From Syngnathus acus (lineage: Eukaryota > Chordata > Actinopteri > Syngnathiformes > Syngnathidae): 64,000 nt of DNA. This document shows positions 44,712 through 57,100 of the stretch, in pieces. A program made the position numbers and the translations under genes. A model generated the notes under the pieces. It was not told the origin of the DNA and made no database searches. It saw only the letters and a list, made by a program, of their open reading frames with translations. The stretch covers positions 15,614,193 to 15,678,192 of the forward strand of contig NC_051088.1 in NCBI RefSeq assembly GCF_901709675.1. The letters run 5' to 3'. The number at the start of each line of letters is the position of its first letter. Position 1 is the first letter of the stretch.

Positions 44712-47207
44712 TTATTTGATGTTCTTCAGCAGTGAGGTGCGCGCGTTCACCACTGCCTTGAATGCATCTTCACTCCCGGGGGCCACACATTTGTCTGGGT
44801 GCAACAGTACCGCCAGCTTCCTGTAGGCCTTGTTGACCTCCTCCCTGGAAACCAGCATGTAGGAAGGAAAAAGATTTTCTACACTCATCCAATCCCAGTC
44901 ACTTTTGCAAAAGACCATTTGAGAGCACTTTAACAGATTTTTTCAAGAACCTCGGAATATTGTGATCTATTTGTACATCAACTATATCAGATGAGAGAAA
45001 AAAATTCTTTCATAAAGAGGAACACAACAGTTACTCTCACACGAATGATGGCCGGATGTTGTGAAGTTCACTGCTGCCATCTAGTGGCGGAATTACTTAT
45101 TAGCAGATGGGGGCGGGCGCTCACTTATTTTTACGAGGCAGGCCCAACCCCTCCAAACAGGCTGATTTTGGATGAGTTGAGGGTAACTACTGTAATCAAG
45201 ACATCTGAGAAGCTCATGTCTATTTGGCCGTGGCCTATCAACTCACCGTGTGGCGCCGGGTTTGACCCCCAGCATATCCCAAGAGTCCTTGCTGTTTCTG
45301 ATACGTCTGATAGTGTCTGCTTGCTCTTTGGTGAAGCCTACGCTGACCTCTGACACAGGGCGCTTACCGCCATTTTCACACATGTCGGTAATGGAAGAGA
45401 AGAAGGCCTGCACACAAACAAAAACACAAAAGACTGAGTCTACATTCCAGTTTAGGGTCTGCTGAGCCTCCAGTATGTTCTCCCACCTGGAACATCTCGT
45501 TGATACCTTCTCCACTTTGGGCTGACGTCTCAAAGTAATGAAAGCCTCGAGACTCCGCCCACAAACGCCCCTCCCCCTCATCCACCACGCGCCGTTTCAA
45601 CAGGTCCACCTGTGGACACAATCGGTTCACTTCATGACTTGTGCTTTTGCTGCAACTCAGCTCGGGGGGGCCGAGTCGGACCTTGTTGGCGCAGACCACA
45701 AACACGATGCTGTCCATGTTGGCCTGAGAGCCCATTTCCTGTTTCATTTCGCCCAGCCAGCTATCCAGGGCGTCAAAACTGTCCCGAAGACCAACATCAT
45801 ACACCAGAAGCACGCCTTGACTGTCCTTGTAGAACTCATTCCGCACCTTGCAGAAGAAATAGATTTGTATAATATAATATGTGCAAACTGTATATAATTC
45901 TATTTATTTAATATTTTTTATTAACTTGATATTCACAGAAAAGCATCGCAAGAGACTGCACAGCTACTCCTGGTTAATAAAAAGTTGACACTACTATAAT
46001 GTCGATAACAGTGAATGAGTTCAATTTTATGGTGGCTGTCAATTACTTGCAGTTTTGTGCTATTTGCAGCAGGGCTCAGTCCGGCGATTTACTATTTTCG
46101 GGAAAATAAACCTTAACACTGAACTTTGTCATACTCACTTCGTAGAAGAATGGATGGCCAGCCATGTCGAAGATATTGACTTTGATTTCTCTGTCGCGAA
46201 CCTGCACCCTGATAACACAAGCCTTAATAGGGTCATATTGCAAATACATACAAATGCGAAACTGCACACAATTACTAAATTGAACACACTTACTTGGTGA
46301 CTCCGTAGTCAATTCCAATCGTGGCCAAATATTTGGGAACAAACCTCTTCTCACAATAACGTTTAATGATGCAACTCTGCAGGGAGAAATGAGAACGCCA
46401 TTAGACCTAAATCCATTTAGTACTAAAAAATAACATTGTTAGACAATACATTGATTTGTTATTCCTTGTAAAAAATTGTGTTTAAATGAACAGTTAATCA
46501 AAATCGAAATGACATACAAATGTAGTAGAATGAAAATGTATTAAATCTAAAGCACTACACAATTTGATATTTTATTTCACAAATACACAATGATTACAAT
46601 GCGACACTTTTATTAGACTATTGTAAATCTGGCACTGGAATTTCATTGTATAATTAATTTATTATTTTTCACCCATTAAGCCATTTATTGAATGAGGGAA
46701 AACAGCCAAACAGAAAAACTAAATGAGAACTAGCGCACAGCCTAACGACCACGCCCCTTAACGGTACACACGAATATTGCGGTGCAAATTACATTTAGTT
46801 AGGATAAGCGGTTGAACAAATGGACTGATGAGTGGAATGCCAGTTTATTTCTTTCCTTCTTTTTTATTATTATACATATTGACTTTATTAATAACACGTT
46901 ACAATTGTTTTCTTTCATGAAATTAGAAATGGTTCACATGCAAACAATACGTCGTCAAATTACCCATACATTCAGTAAACTACACGTTTGATTACATCAC
47001 TAAGTAACGTTACTAAATGATGACCATTGATTGATTGAATTGTTTATTTTGGCACGTACATAGTGACACTTCATCACAGTTTTCATTTTCTGTATTTCAT
47101 TGATCAATAAAAGCTTATACCTTCCCGACTTCGGCGTTGCCAAGGCTTATTACTTTCACGCGGAGCGGCTTCTTGTTGTCTCGCCTTTTCGGCACGTTCG
47201 TTTCCAT
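44712..47207 (-). CDS. dnajc27: DnaJ homolog subfamily C member 27 (Rab-like GTPase with J domain)
   Basis: Seven exons: 47121-47207, then about 46292-46380, 46140-46210, 45682-45846, 45490-45608, 45247-45408 and 44712-44846, giving about 273 residues as in human. The N-terminus [20 protein letters not shown] leads into a Rab-type GTPase: P-loop GNAEVGKSC (the GK|S is split by intron 1), switch [11 protein letters not shown]3 DMAGH (His where most Rabs have Gln), G4 CANKVD and G5 ETSAQ. The C-terminal third is a J domain with [20 protein letters not shown] and the HPD motif in LLHPDKC. The family acts in MEK/ERK-linked signalling and lacks C-terminal prenylation cysteines, as here (ends LLKNIK). 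Confidence 0.95.
45074..45087 (-). promoter_or_regulatory. CTCF-like motif
   Basis: CTGCCATCTAGTGG (minus strand CCACTAGATGGCAG) is close to the CTCF core consensus and lies in the last dnajc27 intron. It is a motif match by eye only. Confidence 0.3.
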
Positions 47208-47920
47208 TTTTGTTTAATCCTTGAAAACTGAAACTTTTGGAGGAAGCAACGAGAAGGACGATGTTAACAACAAGCCCGTGCGGCTAAGGGCTAACGTTAG
47301 CATTTAGCACGACCCATGGACACGCGACTGAATCTACGACACAATTACCGTTGTATTACTTATGATAAGTAATTATAATTATGTTGGGCACGATTGACAT
47401 GATTTGATAATCTGTCGGATAAAGCAGCATAAACACAGCGAGCAGACTCGCTAGCGCCATTGCCTAAATGCTAAAACGCTGTTCGTACGTGCACTTCCGC
47501 TGGTTCGTTTCAAAATAATAAGCCAATTTGAAGAATCAATCGTGCTCAAATTAAAAGCATGAATGTTATTAATGATTTCATTTCATGTTGTACGAAAAAC
47601 TAAAGGTATTGAAATTAATCTAACAAAAAAAAAAAAACAGGAATAATTGATTATGTGTCATGTCATTTATTAATTAAAATTGGAGATACTGTTCGTTTTC
47701 CATTTACAAAGATAACTACGCAGAGGTGGGTAGTAACATACACTCCATTACATTCACTTCATTACATTAAAGTAACTTTTGGGCTAAATTGTAATTGCCC
47801 AAGTAGTTTCTTTGCAATATTCTTGTTTTTTGTTTTTTATCAATCTAGCAGAGATCTAGGTGACAAAATACAATGATGTATAAAACTGTAAGGAGGAGGA
47901 AAAAAGGATCTCCCTGATTA

Positions 47921-47960
47921 AACCAACCAACCAACCAACCAACCAACCAACCAACCAACA
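47921..47960. repeat. (CCAA)n microsatellite
   Basis: Ten uninterrupted CCAA units in intergenic DNA between dnajc27 and cd247. Confidence 0.9.
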
Positions 47961-48258
47961 AGATAAAGCATAGCCCAGTGTGGTTTTGCTGTGCTTTTGC
48001 GCTGGTGGCCTTGGGGTGGTGTCACCAGGAAGAAGCAAACAGCAGTAGCAGTAAATAAAACAGTCAAGCTTCAAAAAGCCAAACTTTCCATCACTGGGCA
48101 ACCTGTTCTATTAGGGTCAGCCACAGTCGGCCAGATAGATGCCCCACTCAAGAGCTGGTGATAGCTGGTGACCGACTGGTCTTGCTGGTGTTACCGACTA
48201 CCAGCAAGCAAGGCAAAACCCATGGTAGTAGCCCTAGTTTGTTAAACATGACCCCCTG

Positions 48259-48262
48259 CCCC

Positions 48263-48293
<31 letters not shown>

Positions 48294-48296
48294 ACA
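48259..48296. repeat. Poly-C / (CA)n compound repeat
   Basis: A C tract of about 20 bases runs directly into (CA)n. Such tracts are unstable and error-prone in assembly. Confidence 0.9.
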
Positions 48297-48502
48297 AACT
48301 AATGAAATTGCTTTTGCAAAAAAAAAACATTTGTACATAAGTTTCAGTTTTGTTTTGTATACACATTGAAAAAAAATAAGATTCAGCAGAAATGTCACTT
48401 TATTTTATTTCATTACACAATTATCTCATGTATTATTATTTTATGATATAGAACATTAGAGAATGATTAGATATTGAAAGGAACAATGAGCATGACATAT
48501 TT

Positions 48503-50172
48503 CTAGCGGCTTGAAGATGGCTGCATCTGGATGGAGTCGTAGGTGTCTCTGGTCGCTCTGCTGAGACCCTGAAGTCACATTTCAAAGGTGATGTTTCCGT
48601 GTGAATGGGGTGGAAATTCAGATAAAAATCGAATTTATTCACTGAACATGAAATTGCACTCACCTGGTAAACCAGATCGTTTTTTCGGGGTCGCTATAGG
48701 AAGCAGCAAATGAACGTGAACAGTTGGATCATTTAATTCACACGTTGAGATAAACAAGTAGTCAAAACAATCCATGTCGTTTGTTCACAAACGAAATAAA
48801 TTTTCAAAATTACTGATCAGATCTTTGCTTATATCTTAAAAACAAATTTGGAAAAATGTGTATGTCAGGTAACGAGTATCTCAAGTCACCACTATCTGAA
48901 AAATTAAATTGTTTTTGATTGCCAATGGAAAATGGAAAGAACAAACGATACACGGATTGCCATGAATGGTTCTGAAGCAATAAAGGCCACACGCACTTCT
49001 CTGTTAACAGGAAGTTCTTTGTATTCGTCTTCTGATCTTTTGGTCAAGCCCTAAAACGGCACACGTGCAGACACACACAAACACACACTGTTTTATTTTG
49101 TTTTCTAACGATAAACTTAACCCAGAGGTACTGGTACCGTGTACGTCGCATTTTCATTCTCCCAGCGTTTCTGTAGGACACATATAAGGGAGAAGTTTGT
49201 GAAACACGATACACATGTACACTACAGCTCACTGGGAAGTTAAGTTCTTTAGTTTTAACTGGTTATGCATTATTTTACGTTGAACAGTTCTTGCGAGCTT
49301 TCACTTCCACATACTATATGCTTTTTGGCATTTTCAAGATTATTCCTGAGATGACTTTCTTTGGGATACTTACACGCCCTCTCTCCAGGTCTCCTCTCAG
49401 CTGGCCACTTCCACCCTGATGAAGGCGAACGAGAGAGCGCCCATATTGTCACAATTTACATCAAAATGGCGACAGGAGAGGAGGAGACGCTCTGCTACTG
49501 TTTGTGGGTCTCACCGTATAAGCGCCGTCCGCCTTTGTTTTGAAGAACTGCACAGAGACGTTTAGAGGTGAAATGGCTGCAGAAGATTGTGTGTGGTTAG
49601 GGGAAGTAGCAGACTGACCTTCTCCTTGATGAACATGGCGGTGATGACCAGGCCGTACAGACCCAGGAAGCCGTCCAGAATGTAACACAACCTGGGGTCG
49701 TACAGCGTCATCATGGCATCTGCACATGAAGTTGTGCTCAGCGACAATCTTTGCCAATAAAAGCGTGCTTTTTCTGTCTGAGGAAATATATTTGTCTTCT
49801 TTTCTAAGAGGAAAGCATGTTCCTGAGCAGCCGACTTGCTAAAAACCACAAAGTTGCTTCCTGGTTGGTCGCTTCAAACAATCTATCTCATAGTTTGGTG
49901 ATTACTTTGAACAATGAAAGGAAAATAATCCGTTTGGACTCTGGTCAAAATGCATAGCCAAAGTTTAAAATGTGGATGAAATTTGTCAACTAAAGTTGAC
50001 TTTCTTCTTTCTTTTGAACCCATGAGGAGAATCATCTCAAGAGCTTCTCGTGTGCTTCAAAGAAGCATCAAGCACCAAATAAAGACAACTTGAGTTTGAT
50101 GAATTGATGATGTGTTTTACCTGCAGACTCAATCGCCAAGACCAGCACGCCTGATGTCCACCAGAACGCCAT
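48503..50172 (-). CDS. cd247: CD247 (T-cell receptor zeta chain)
   Basis: Signalling subunit of the TCR/CD3 complex. Eight small exons, as in human, give about 136 residues (human 164). Exon 1 codes a signal peptide (MAFWWTSGVLVLAIESA, start 50172). Exon 2 codes the short ectodomain and membrane helix YDPRLCYILDGFLGLYGLVI, including the Cys for dimerisation and the buried Asp that pairs with the receptor. The tail has ATYTGLTKRSEDEYKEL (a full ITAM) and LVYQGLSRATRDTYDSI (a second full ITAM), ending QMQPSSSR. The segment where the first ITAM belongs reads DGAYT then GGSGQLRGDLERGR, so only its first tyrosine is present. FCER1G is excluded by having one ITAM. The next gene, creg1, is also its neighbour in human. 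Confidence 0.9.
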
Positions 50173-50849
50173 CCCGACCTCCGTGGAGTCTCTCAAACAA
50201 CGTTTTTGCTTTAAATTGGGACAGGAAGTGGTGAGTAGTAGCTGTGGCAGGAGACACAGCACCCACGTCAACTCACAGTTTTGAAGTAGCGACATCTGAC
50301 TCAAAGTACTGTTTATTACCTCCACCAAGGACAAACGTGTTATTTTTTTAGTGTGCTGCCATTGTAGACTGAGCCCGTATGTTTAAGATCCCTAAATCAC
50401 AGCATCTCAACTTTGGATTTATATTTATTTGCAGAGGACATGGAGACATTCTATTCAACAACCTTTATTCACAAACAATATATTCATGTTCTCTCTAAAA
50501 ATATAATTCATCAAAATGTTCAGGACAAAAAACAAAAATCAATGTACAATTGTAAATGTATATATTGTGGCACTGTATCAAAAGATTTAAGAACACTACA
50601 TTCATGAGAAATTGGCAGATAAGTCACATATATCAAAACCACTGTCCTAGAAGTAGAGGAGGCCTAGGGAGTGACCATGGCCACCCCTAGCCACCATGTA
50701 GCTCCGCCCCTGTGTACCTGTACCATTTCACACTCTAACAACACCTCACTTCAACTAAACACTGTCTTTCAATATTTATAAGAAGGCAATCCAAACATTC
50801 ACACGGCAACTACAAGCATGGCACTCATAAATAACAGCAAATCAGCGAT

Positions 50850-52816
50850 TCACTTGAAATAATTCGCAATATCATTCACTGCAAAGAACACACTAAATCC
50901 CCATGAACGTTTCTTAGTTGGAGAGGCTTGGTAGTACTCAGCGGGACTGACTGTCTTCACCCCGCCGAAATAATCCAGCACCCACACCTGTAACACAGAG
51001 GGGATGACAAGATTTTTTTTTTTTTTCGTTGTACAACGAGTCCCAAACTTGGGTTGTACCTTGTATAATATTTGTGAACCGTTAGATCAAATTAAGAAAA
51101 ACCTTTTCATACCTATGACGACTGGGGCACCAATTTAAAAAAACAAAAAAACAAAAAACTGTAGAAAAAAACAAACATACAACAGAGAGACGGGAGATGG
51201 CTCCCGCACAGCCACGTACCGCTATGCACACACATTTCCGTATTTGTCTCTCAAGCACACACCCGTACTCTGGTACCTGTGTGATGTTGAATTTGGCAAA
51301 GAACCAGTTGTGGTCTGAGGGCCAGTCCATCATCTCTGGGTGTCGACTGAAGAGGGCTTTCTTGGCAAACTCTGCCTCTGTGCCGTTCACCTGACGAAGA
51401 TAAGTAGGTGCACGTGAATGGTCTGACAATAGAACACGAATAGCGTGAGTGAGTGTCGTGCCTGTGGGGACACACCTCCAGCACAGATCCGGACAGGATG
51501 ATGTGAGCGCACAGAGGACTCTGGGGGTCGAAGCCCTGCTGGCGGCAGTAGTCAGTCTGAGCCAGAGACATGGACAAAGACGCCTGAGGGTTCACCTGCA
51601 TTGATACAAAGTTTCATTACGTTTCAGTCAAGCTTGACACTGGGCCCAAAACTAAATTTGAATTGAAGCCCGTCCAATATGGAAGGGTTTTTGTTATGCT
51701 GATCACGATATTTTGAAAAAAAATTCCAATTACCGATTAATTGACCGAATATTTAAAAATATGTACAGTAAATAAAACAACTTTTTTCAGTTCATTACCA
51801 CATACAACAATGAAGATATGAATTACAGGCAGAATTGTCAACTATTTTACATTACTTTGTATTTCAGTATTTAATTAACTTTACAACAGAGAGGAAAAAA
51901 TAATTTTAAAAAATTGTTGAGATGCACATTTAATGCTCACATGTTCAAAAGCTTTGACCATATGACATACCGACTGACCCCTCCTATATTTGGCGGCAGT
52001 AAAAAATAAAATGTCATCTGATCAATGTTAGGCCATATTTTAAACCACGTTACTGCATTTCCAACACGTGACTGGATGTCAAAACTGCTGATGCACAGTT
52101 GAAAAGCTGCTGAGTCATGGTGACTCTTCTTTAGTTGCATAACGTTTGCATGTAATATGTTGACTTGATGAATGGACACTTGAGCAAAATTTAATCATTT
52201 TTAGAGGTGTAGACCGTGCCAAAAAATATACATGTTATATGAGGGGTGGATTGCTACAAGAAAACAATTATTTTAAGTGGCATAAAAGGTTTGATAAGTC
52301 ATGTGAACTATAAATGATTACATCAATTTGGGGAAGATGTGCAAAAGTTAGCATACAGTTAAGGATTATACCAAGTTGTTAATTTTTCAACTGTGGTTGA
52401 GTGTAGAAATGTAAACTACAAAGTGTTGCAATTTTACAACACGAAAGATTATACTTAATTGCTTAAATTGTCACAGTGACGGGCACATGCTTTAGGAATT
52501 GTTGGCATTTTGTGAATCACAGTTAAACAAACAATACCTGCAGGTCCTGGACGGAGATCTCCATACGGGTCAAGTACAGGTAAGGTACTCCGGAGCTGCA
52601 GCCCGGTGGCCCGTCGCTTACCGAGAACACGTTGGAGAAGGGCTGCCCCGCTACCGGCTTGTGGCTGCTTATGGTGGCCATGGAGGCCCAGTCACACTGG
52701 TGGGCGACGAAGCGGGCGACCCGGGCAACCTGGTCGTGTGGAGGCAGGTGGAATCTCGAAGAGGCCACGGCGAGGCCGAGGAATAGCAGGCAGACACCCC
52801 GCAAGAAAGCTCTCAT
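50850..52816 (-). CDS. creg1: CREG1 (cellular repressor of E1A-stimulated genes 1)
   Basis: Secreted/lysosomal glycoprotein with an FMN-binding-like split-barrel fold that does not act as an oxidase in known members. Four exons: 52538-52816, about 51476-51598, about 51278-51391 and 50850-50988, about 216 residues. A signal peptide (MRAFLRGVCLLFLGLAVASS) is followed by VARVARFVAHQCDWASMATI, SVSDGPPGCSSGVPYLYLT, QQGFDPQSPLCAHIILSG, RHPEMMDWPSDHNWFFAKFN and VWVLDYFGGVKTVSPAEYY, all matching CREG1. Sequons NGT and NIT are present. CREG2 is less likely given these matches. After EYY the protein runs on about 26 residues, longer than the human end. Clustered with cd247 on the same strand. Confidence 0.93.
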
Positions 52817-53760
52817 TGTCGGCTCTAGAATTCAAACTTTGAACGCCTATCGGGGAAGTAAGCAAAGAACGCGCAGGATGAAATTGTAAACAACTGGAGA
52901 ACTAGAAGATCCGGTTCAGATTTTCGAAGTAACAGAGAGAAGCAATTACATCCGTAAATAAACTGGGATGTAACGTACCAAATAGGAACGCGAAGATCCT
53001 GTTTATATTTTCGAAGTAAACGTCGCTAATATTACTCGAATCATTTCAAAATAAGATAAAATGATATTCAAAGCACACCTTTGGTCGTGGGTCGGACACG
53101 ATAAATATTTATTCAACACACTAAAACAAAACATTTTTAATAATACATTTAAATTGAAACTGACGTAAACTACAACTTAAACTAAAAAATCTTAATGTAG
53201 TGACTGTTGAAATGATGAAAGCTTTGCTTGCTGGTCAGACGTTTTCTTTTAACTCTATCAGATTTCAACACACATTTTACACCGTGATTGCTAGGGGACA
53301 AAAAAAAAAATTAATGCCATCACACCTTCAGATGTAGAAAATATCTTCATTCAGGTTAGGTGTAATGAATTAACTCAAAATCTAATCACAAACAAATGGA
53401 TTGCTAGATAAGGACAACAGTTACTGAGTTGCCACCTCAAAGCTAAGTATTTTTAAACCATTCAATTTGTCAGTGAATCTCTGTCAATACTGCTGTGAAT
53501 ATTTAGACAGTTTTTATCTCGATGCAGGATGGATGGATGGATGGATGATGTATTATTCTCTCGCAGAGTAGAACGTTTTGTAACTTTTGTTATCTTTATT
53601 GTAAAAATATGGTTTTAAAAGAACTCACCAAAAATATAAATACAGCAAAACCTTCAGATATTTTCTCCTCTAGGGGGTGATGATGCCATCAGCACTAAAT
53701 ATAAGTTAGCAGCATCGTCAAGAGTATAATATCAGTCATTTATTTTCAAAATCGTTTTTG
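52817..53760. other. Intergenic between divergent creg1 and otud5
   Basis: creg1 5' flank on the left. A short (GGAT)n run lies at about 53526-53547. A CTCF-like CCTCTAGGGGG occurs at about 53667-53677. No coding exon was seen. Confidence 0.45.
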
Positions 53761-53775
53761 GATTCGCGGCAGTAA

Positions 53776-53830
53776 CGTCGACAAAGTGACGTAAGCACGC
53801 GGTCTGACCCGGAAGTGACGCAGACGGGCC
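53776..53830 (+). promoter_or_regulatory. Likely otud5 core promoter
   Basis: An ATF/CRE-type GTGACGTAA (53786-53794) and an ETS/GABP-type CCGGAAGTG (53809-53817), followed by TGACGCAG, cluster about 300 bases upstream of the otud5 ATG. This is the usual arrangement for a TATA-less housekeeping promoter. A pyrimidine-rich (TCC)n stretch lies just before the ATG (about 54098-54124). Confidence 0.5.
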
Positions 53831-54127
53831 CGTCAGACTATGTTGATGTTTTGTGCACGAGCTCTCGCCCGGGAAGACAGAGACCTATTTTTGTTTTTTT
53901 CTCGTTTGTTTGTGTGTTTTGTTCCGTCCAAACGTCGATGGGAATCGTCGTGTTGTCGACGGGCAACATTCGCTCGATGATTCGCGGCTAGCCAGACAGT
54001 TCGACGCCGAACACAGCCAATCTTTTGATCCAAAAAGGCGGACAACTGACTCGTCGCCCTCTACCCCTCCACCCCACCCCCACCCCTTCTCCTCCCGCTC
54101 CTCCTCCTCCTCCTCCTCCTCCCCACC

Positions 54128-57100
54128 ATGACGATCCTGCCCAAAAAGAAGCCCAGCTCCGGGGTTGGGGGCGCGGATCACGCTGATGACAGCGACCGAC
54201 GGAGCGTCGCGGACCCTCACCAGCACCCGCACCCTCACACAGGGAGGACCGGAGCCCGGCCGCGGGCTTCTCCCCCGCCGTGGACGTACCAGCCCGCGCC
54301 GCCCTCTGCCAGAGACGAGCGGCGGAGCATCGAGGCGAGCTCCCGGCCGCAGCAGGCCTCTCCTCCTCCCGGCGGCTCCGTGGCCTCCGCCGGGCCGTGC
54401 GACGGCGGCGGCGGAGTCGGTGGCGGCGGCCTGGTGCCGACGTCCCGTGGGGACCTGGTGGTGCAGGCTGGCGTGGTGGGCTGCGGCGGGAGCATCGGCG
54501 GCTGCTGCTCCGGGCCCGGACTCAGTAAGAGGCGGCGACAAGCGGGCACCTGCTCCGGCTCGGCGGCGCTGGCCGGAGGGGGTCAGGCGGGTGTGAGCGG
54601 TCCCGGCGGCTCGAGCCAAGAACCGGACGAGGGAGCCGGCGGAAACAACAGCGAGGATGAGTACGAGAACGCCGCTCGCCTGCAGGCCGTTGATCCGGCC
54701 ACTGCCGAGCAGGTAAGCGCCGGAAATCTAATCTTTCTGTGGGGGTCCCGGGTCGCGTCTAAAATGGTTGCACCGGGAATTGGGAGTGGGTGAAGGACGC
54801 TTGTTTTAGGGTCACGTCAATCATGTCGTTGCCATGGCAGCATGTATCAGGTATCTGTACTTGATTATTTATCTTTTTAATCACTGTCACCCACTACTTT
54901 TGAAAACAGATATTTGCACTTTCCACCCCAATTCTCACATATACTAAAGTCGACCGTTTTCATTATGTTTGTAAACCAAAGGTGCCAGTGTACCTCAAGT
55001 GGCTGAAAGTGACTGCATACTACTGACTTGAAGTGAAAACTTTGACAAAAAGTTGTCTGGGGTTGCACCGATGTGTACATAGTTTTTAAAAAATCTTCAA
55101 TAGAGACAGAGTGGGACAAAGTTACATCGTGTTTGTTATCGAGGGAAGGTTCTCACAGGTCTGTATAGAATACTTGGATGGGTTGCCATTGAGCAATATA
55201 GCATCACGTTATTGTAAGCCAGCTTGAAGACAACAGTGCACTATTCATCGTCAAAAGAGCGCATCCGTGCAATTACTTGCCATGTAGCACTTTAAGATTC
55301 CTCCGAATGTAAAGTGCGTTATGAATATAATTTATTATTATTATTATTAATTGATCGGAGCACCAGAAATTAGACCGTCTATCAATGACTCTGTTTACAT
55401 TCAGTCAATCGCTCTATAAAAACTGGCAGTATTCCTATTTTAAGGTCCATGTAAATGCATGCAGAACGACGACTATGTCCTGAATCGAGATTTACAAAGT
55501 CTGAACAAGACCACTGTCTTCCCTATTTTCTAACCCGAATATCTTGGCTTGTAAACGCAATTGAGCCGAACTTGAAGACATTGATTTGTCCTTGGCATTT
55601 TCACATTATTTTCTATCTTTACGGCAAAAATCACGCAGTGAGTGTGTAGATAGACAGTGTGTATAAGTCTGTACGTCTGGCTTACAACTCACATAAGCAT
55701 GGCAGAGCTCGGAGATGTGGCACAAAAGCACACTTTTGGAGCAAAGGTGAAACAATGTGGTGTTTCCGTGGTGAGGGACATGATTAGAATATGTTTTATT
55801 TAAGGTAGAAATGAAAAAGCGGAAATGGTGTCTATTTGCACCATGACGTCATCCCATTTCCCATTTGGGCAGATTCTGTGATTGTTCAGTGCATACAATA
55901 AAATCTGATGAAATGTGACTATGTACATGCTGAAATAAACTGATAAGTACATTCTGACTGTGTGTGTGTGTGTGTTGTGTGTGTGTTGTGTGTGCAGCAA
56001 GAGCACTGGTTTGAAAAGACCCTTCAAGACAAGAAAGGTTTTGTCATCAAGAAGATGAAGGAGGATGGAGCGTGTCTCTTCAGAGCTGTTGGTGAGTCAA
56101 ATGCTTAGGTGTCACTGTTGTGTTTAGATAGCCAAAACAGCGAAACGTTTTTTGGAGTTACATTCACTTGTTTTATTGTCCTTTCATTTTTGTGTATTTG
56201 TTTAGTTGGTTGTGCAAGCTAGTGTGTTCCGCTGCAAATTGTTGCTTTAGCGCCATTTTGCGTTACCTTTGCGCCGAGAAACTAGTTTCAAGTGAATGGA
56301 AAAGGTTCTTTTTGACAAAAGTAGTGCTTTATTTGTTCTGTTCAGACTTTTACGTTTTTGGTTAGAAAGTCAAAAGTCACCCACCCACTGTAGTAGCATT
56401 AACAAGCATTCAGTCATGTACTCACACACTGAAGATAAAATCATGCTTGTCTTGCGAAAGGTTTAAACGTTAGTTTTCTAGACATGCATTTCTCTGGCGG
56501 CTTGTTTGCTAACTTGATGCATTTAAATGAGATATAGATACAAATACGCCTAAATCTTAATTTTACTCGCTTCAGTCCTACGCGACTTTTTGTCTAACAG
56601 GGTTTGGTCATGGACCCCAATTTTGTAAATACATTTTCAATTAGAATTTTAAATGGATGTTATAAGGACCGTACGAAGCTAAATGACTAGTGCGTAAACC
56701 TTAGCGCTAGTGATTCGATGAATTTCGGTGACCAAGTTAAAGGCGTTAGACAAAAAGTCGGGCTGTTTGGTCTTTATGACTGTTTTATTACAGTGTTAGA
56801 GATAGCTAGGGTTGTTTGGATTTGGAAAGGGGGAAGTTCGCGGAAACGCCTCATGCGCACAGTCACTCTCAAGTCAGAGCGTGACCGGACACAATAGTCG
56901 AATAAGTGGCTGCTTGATTCTCTCGTCCATCCAATTCACATAGCATCAAAATGACTTACTCAATCCACCTGATATTGTCATCTTTGTATTGCTTCTCTTT
57001 TACTAAAATGTCAACAGACTTGGATATGTGCCGAGCATTCACTGTGACGGACGGCAAACGGAACTCTTCGGCTGCCTCAAAATATGCCTTTCCAAAAAAG

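Larger units (their letters stand above)
47208..48502. other. Intergenic between dnajc27 and cd247
   Basis: The left part is the dnajc27 5' flank. Simple repeats are (CCAA)n at 47921-47960 and a C-run joined to (CA)n at 48259-48296. No exon was recognised. The cd247 3' UTR occupies the right end, with a minus-strand AATAAA-like TTTATT near 48399-48404. Confidence 0.5.

Noticed and set aside
53885-54619. Minus-strand 244-codon frame over the otud5 first exon
   Set aside because: Shadow created by GC-rich, stop-poor codons; the plus strand matches OTUD5 and continues in frame through nine exons.
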